From the NCBI GenBank assembly GCA_916048095.2, contig OU696572.1, positions 3,991,362 through 4,055,361 of the forward strand: a DNA stretch of 64,000 nt. Direction: 5' to 3'. The notes below the pieces were generated by a model. That model was not told the origin of the DNA. It made no database searches and was given only the letters and a program-made list of their open reading frames with translations. Both the position numbers and the translations under genes were made by a program. The stretch is from Sacculina carcini (lineage: Eukaryota > Arthropoda > Thecostraca > Sacculinidae). The number at the start of each line of letters is the position of its first letter. Positions within the stretch are counted from its first letter, which is position 1. Of the stretch, positions 60,788 through 64,000 are shown piece after piece.

Positions 60788-62300
60788 CTAGCGACAAGTT
60801 CCGCACTTCGTGCGGTTATGGTCGCTAGTAGATCCGCACTACGTGCGTCTCGAAAATAACAAATGTAACCACATATAATTCAATAAGTAGTGTAGGCATA
60901 TAAAATTCAAGTGTTCATACTCACATTGAGTCGGATACGCGCTTCAACTATTAGTGCCAAGGGCACGCGAATATTGGTATTATGGTTCTGGTATGTTTAA
61001 CCAGCCTGCGACAGAATCGCCGTCTGATCATCAAAATGTTGCACAATCCGTGTGCACGACATTATATAAGTTCGCATCGCACATACAGACGCACACGCAT
61101 ACAAACACTGGCTGCACACGTGTTCGTTCATAGAATTTCGGCACACGGACACACATACCAATACAAAATGCAAAACGGTATCGTGTGTGCAATTCCTGGG
61201 AAGAATTGCAAAATTATGCAAGAACAGTTCGCAGAAAAGATGTGGTGGCAATCTGGCAGGGAAGTTTCTAGCAATCGCTCAACTGAATGACAAAAGTGTG
61301 TAGAATAAAGGTAAAAAACAAACACCAATAGAAAAATATATGATAATTACAATTACAATATTGGTAAGCTACACATATACACTTGAAAAACGCTTCTGGA
61401 AATAAGTCTGGTACCAATACAAAATGCAAAACGGTATCGTGTGTGCAATTCCTGGGACAGTTCGCAGAAAAGATGTGGTGGCAATCTGGCAGGGAAGTTT
61501 CTAGCAATCGCTCAACTGAATGACAAAAGTGTGTAGAATAAAGGTAAAAAACAAACACCAATAGAAAAATATATGATAATTACAATTACAATATTGGTAA
61601 GCTACACATATACACTTGAAAAACGCTTCTGGAACACGCACATGCACGACGATGTACTTAATTAAACACTCCGTTTTACTACGCACTCTGCACGCCACTG
61701 TGCATTTGCAAACGCTCGCTGCAATGCACGTGAGTCATGGTATATCGACACACAGACACACACACCAATATGTACATCAGTGTGCCGTTCTGTACACTGT
61801 GTATGTATGTGTGTGTGTACGTGTACCTGTATGTGTATGTGTGTGTGTGTGTGCATCTATGTCAGTGTGTATGTGTGTGTGTGTGTGCATGTATGTCAGT
61901 GTGTATGTGAGTGTGTGTGTGTGCCTGAGGTGGCAATCTCGCATGGGCGTTTCTAGCAATCGCTCAACTGAATGGCGCAGTGTGTAGAATAATGGTGAAA
62001 AACAAACACCAGTAGAAAAATAAATGTTAATTACAATTACAATATTGGTAAGCTACACATATCCACTCGAAAAACGCCTGTGGAACACGCACATGCACGA
62101 CAGTGTACTTATTTAAACACTCTGTTTTACTACGCACTCTGCACGCCACTGGGCATTTGCAAACGCTCGCTGCAAACGCTCGCTGCAATGCACGTGAGTC
62201 ATGGCATATCGACACACAGACACACACACCAATATATATACACCAATGTGCCGTTCTGCACACACACTCACACACGTACGTTGAGCTTTATTATTATAGA
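60788..62300 (-). mobile_element. Helitron-like hairpin unit 2
   Basis: Same hairpin end at 60788. The far end on the minus strand starts TCTATAATAATAAAGCTCAACG at 62300, with A outside and T after CTAG. An internal duplication (about 61156-61390 versus 61410-61620) makes it longer than unit 1. GT tracts lie at 61800-61920. Confidence 0.55.
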
Positions 62301-62304
62301 TATA

Positions 62305-63421
62305 CTAGCGACAAGTTCCGCACTTCGTGCGGTTATGGTCGCTAGTAGATCCGCACTACGTGCGTCTCGTAGCTTCGTTTGTAGTATTGTAAGTGATGCG
62401 GTCGCCTTGAGTTTTGTCTGGGATAGCAATGCAAATATGATGATAATGCACTTGAAGCAAACGTCAAGGCCAATGCAAACAAATGGTGTCGCAAGGATGT
62501 TGCAACACCACAGCAAGCGGTGAATAGCGATAGTTGCTGAAGCAATAGGCGTTGTCTGCGAGTAGCATCAAATGTTGTAAGATGTTGACTTTCCACGTCA
62601 CCCAGGAGGTATCAACATTCGACGCGTTTTTTTACGTGGTTCCCCTGGAGGCCTAATCCACGTGAAATGCAGCAACGTAAGCTCACACATGCGCAGGCGC
62701 AAACGCATAATTAAGCATTTACACTACTGCCAGGGCGGTAAGCATGATCAGCTGGAACACGCACATGCACGACGATGTACTTAATTAAACACTCCGTTTT
62801 ACTACGCACTCTGCACGCCACTGTGCATTTGCAAACGCTCGCTGCAATGCACGTGAGTCATGGTATATCGACACACAGACACACACACCAATATATACAT
62901 CAGTGTACCGTTCTGTACACTGTGTATGTATGTGTGTGTGTGTGTACGTGTACCTGTATGTGTATGTGTGTGTGTGTGCATCTATGTCAGTGTGTATGTG
63001 TGTGTGTGTGTGCATGTATGTCAGTGTGTATGTGAGTGTGTGTGCCTGAGGTGGCAATCTCGCATGGGCATTTCTAGCAATCGCTCAACTGAATGGCGCA
63101 GTGTGTAGAATAATGGTGAAAAACAAACACCAGTAGAAAAATAAATGTTAATTACAATTACAATATTGGTAAACTACACATATCCACTCGAAAAACGCCT
63201 GTGGAACACGCACATGCACGACAATGTACTTATTTAAACACTCTGTTTTACTACGCACTCTGCACGCCACTGGGCATTTGCAAACGCTCGCTGCAAACGC
63301 TCGCTGCAATGCACGTGAGTCATGGCAATTCGACACACAGACACACACACCAATATATATACACCAATGTGCCGTTCTGCACACACACTCACACACGTAC
63401 GTTGAGCTTTATTATTATAGA
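62305..63421 (-). mobile_element. Helitron-like hairpin unit 3
   Basis: Hairpin end at 62305 and TCTATAATAATAAAGC start at 63421 (minus strand), flanked by A/T as expected. It carries about 350 bp of sequence not in units 1 and 2 (about 62400-62750), then the shared 62755-63421 block. The shared block includes the cacgtgagtcatgg and caaacgctcgctgca repeats. Confidence 0.55.
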
Positions 63422-63814
63422 TTAGGCAATCGTGGGTCATTCTCGTGTTACCAATTTACAGTCTGGTCATCAGCCTCTCTTGTCTCAGGGAGACTGCCGT
63501 TGATGCAGGTTGAGGTCCTACCTGATCGGTAACTCGACCAAGAACATATTGGTGTCGCGTATTTTGCCAAAGCTGCTGCTAATATCTGGACACTTGATAG
63601 TCTATGAGGGAGTACACAAGACTTGTTGAAAGGGTACTCTTCTATCTCCACCTCGTTCATGGCCAATTTGGCCTCGTTACTCTCGCTACCAGGAATCCGC
63701 ATACTCGTTACAAGTAATGTCTGTGGTCTGGAATCCAAACGAATATATACTTTCTGCTTACTTTTTCAGCTTATAACAATATGTTGAAATACGATTATGA
63801 ATAGTCATGTGATT
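63422..63814. other. Unidentified sequence right of the hairpin array
   Basis: A minus-strand open frame of 96 codons (63738-63448) is present with no recognised similarity. It may be chance or an unknown exon. Confidence 0.25.
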
Positions 63815-64000
63815 ATGAAGAAAGTCGAACTAATTCGACGACGGCCTCCACCAGATGCACACACCGTGGCTGCGGCGAAGCAGAGCACTTCAGGTCCCAG
63901 CGTCCACCACGCTCCCGCCTCGCCCGTGCCTTTCAGTGCTCCGCCGCAGCCTGACGTCCTCTTCATCACCGGCTGCCGCGGCAGGGCACAACACTTCGAC
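63815..64000 (+). CDS. Partial GC-rich open frame running off the window, unidentified
   Basis: From ATG 63815 the plus frame is open for 62 codons to the window end (MKKVELIRRRPPPDAHTV ... PQPDVLFITGCRGRAQ). It is rich in proline and alanine, with GC composition like the real exons here and unlike the surrounding AT-rich DNA. It could be a first or internal exon; no splice site can be chosen. One minus frame over the same bases is also open, so the strand is not certain. Confidence 0.4.
   Translation, partial: MKKVELIRRRPPPDAHTVAAAKQSTSGPSVHHAPASPVPFSAPPQPDVLFITGCRGRAQHFD

Noticed and set aside
60240-63108. Various V/C/H/T-rich open frames
   Set aside because: Translations of GT/CA simple repeats inside the hairpin units.
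59518-63421. Hammerhead-ribozyme retrozyme or Penelope-type repeat
   Set aside because: No CTGANGA...GAAA ribozyme core was seen around the hairpins and no GIY-YIG or RT frame is present.

Overview
This window is animal nuclear DNA: spliced genes with GT-AG introns up to about 14 kb, GC-rich exons in AT-rich introns, abundant dinucleotide microsatellites, and many retrotransposons and DNA transposons. The species cannot be fixed from the sequence. CCTAA/TTAGG-type repeats (38.48-38.69 kb and inside a DNA transposon at 12.1 kb) recall arthropods. The M3 region of the receptor gene looks closer, from memory, to lophotrochozoan acetylcholine receptors. An invertebrate is as far as I would go.

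Three protein genes of known family are present. (1) On the minus strand, 34068 down to about 1750, is a nicotinic acetylcholine receptor alpha-type subunit. I assembled it from eight exons, including a 45-bp exon and a signal-peptide exon, whose splice phases all agree; the M4 end lies beyond position 1. (2) On the plus strand, 40958-43057, is a single-exon 699-codon SNM1/Apollo-type (DCLRE1B-like) metallo-beta-lactamase nuclease. (3) On the plus strand, 44056-53843, is the N-terminal half of a mitochondrial intermediate peptidase (MIPEP) gene in six exons; its catalytic half lies outside the window or was not found. A GC-rich open frame of unknown identity starts at 63815 and runs off the right edge.

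The rest is mobile DNA, much of it inside introns. Receptor intron 6 (3.3-16.9 kb) holds a nested stack: a LINE interrupted by a rearranged Ty3/gypsy element (7607-12373, target duplication gcttt), itself interrupted by a 946-bp terminal-inverted-repeat element (11408-12353, 10-bp target duplication), followed by two more LINE pieces. Receptor intron 3 (19.1-31.6 kb) holds a complete Ty3/gypsy element (19999-24990, target duplication gaatg) with three in-frame stops. It also holds a head-to-tail pair of Helitron-like elements (25051-31407) nested in an inverted-repeat element. A 1.4-kb uninterrupted TGAC array (35.57-36.98 kb) is joined to a LINE reverse-transcriptase fragment. The MIPEP gene carries a LINE with a PHD-finger/zinc-knuckle ORF1 (about 49.45-52.99 kb) in intron 5. 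Downstream of exon 6 lies an intact antisense Ty3/gypsy element with a 1342-codon gag-pol frame (54406-59146, target duplication gccat).

The right end (59.5-63.4 kb) is an array of three related Helitron-like units with strong terminal hairpins. Interspersed are AT-rich 10-bp minisatellites (0-0.5 and 6.1-6.9 kb), AC/GT tracts and small MITEs. No CRISPR, operon or other prokaryotic feature is present, and I found no convincing functional tRNA or rRNA gene.
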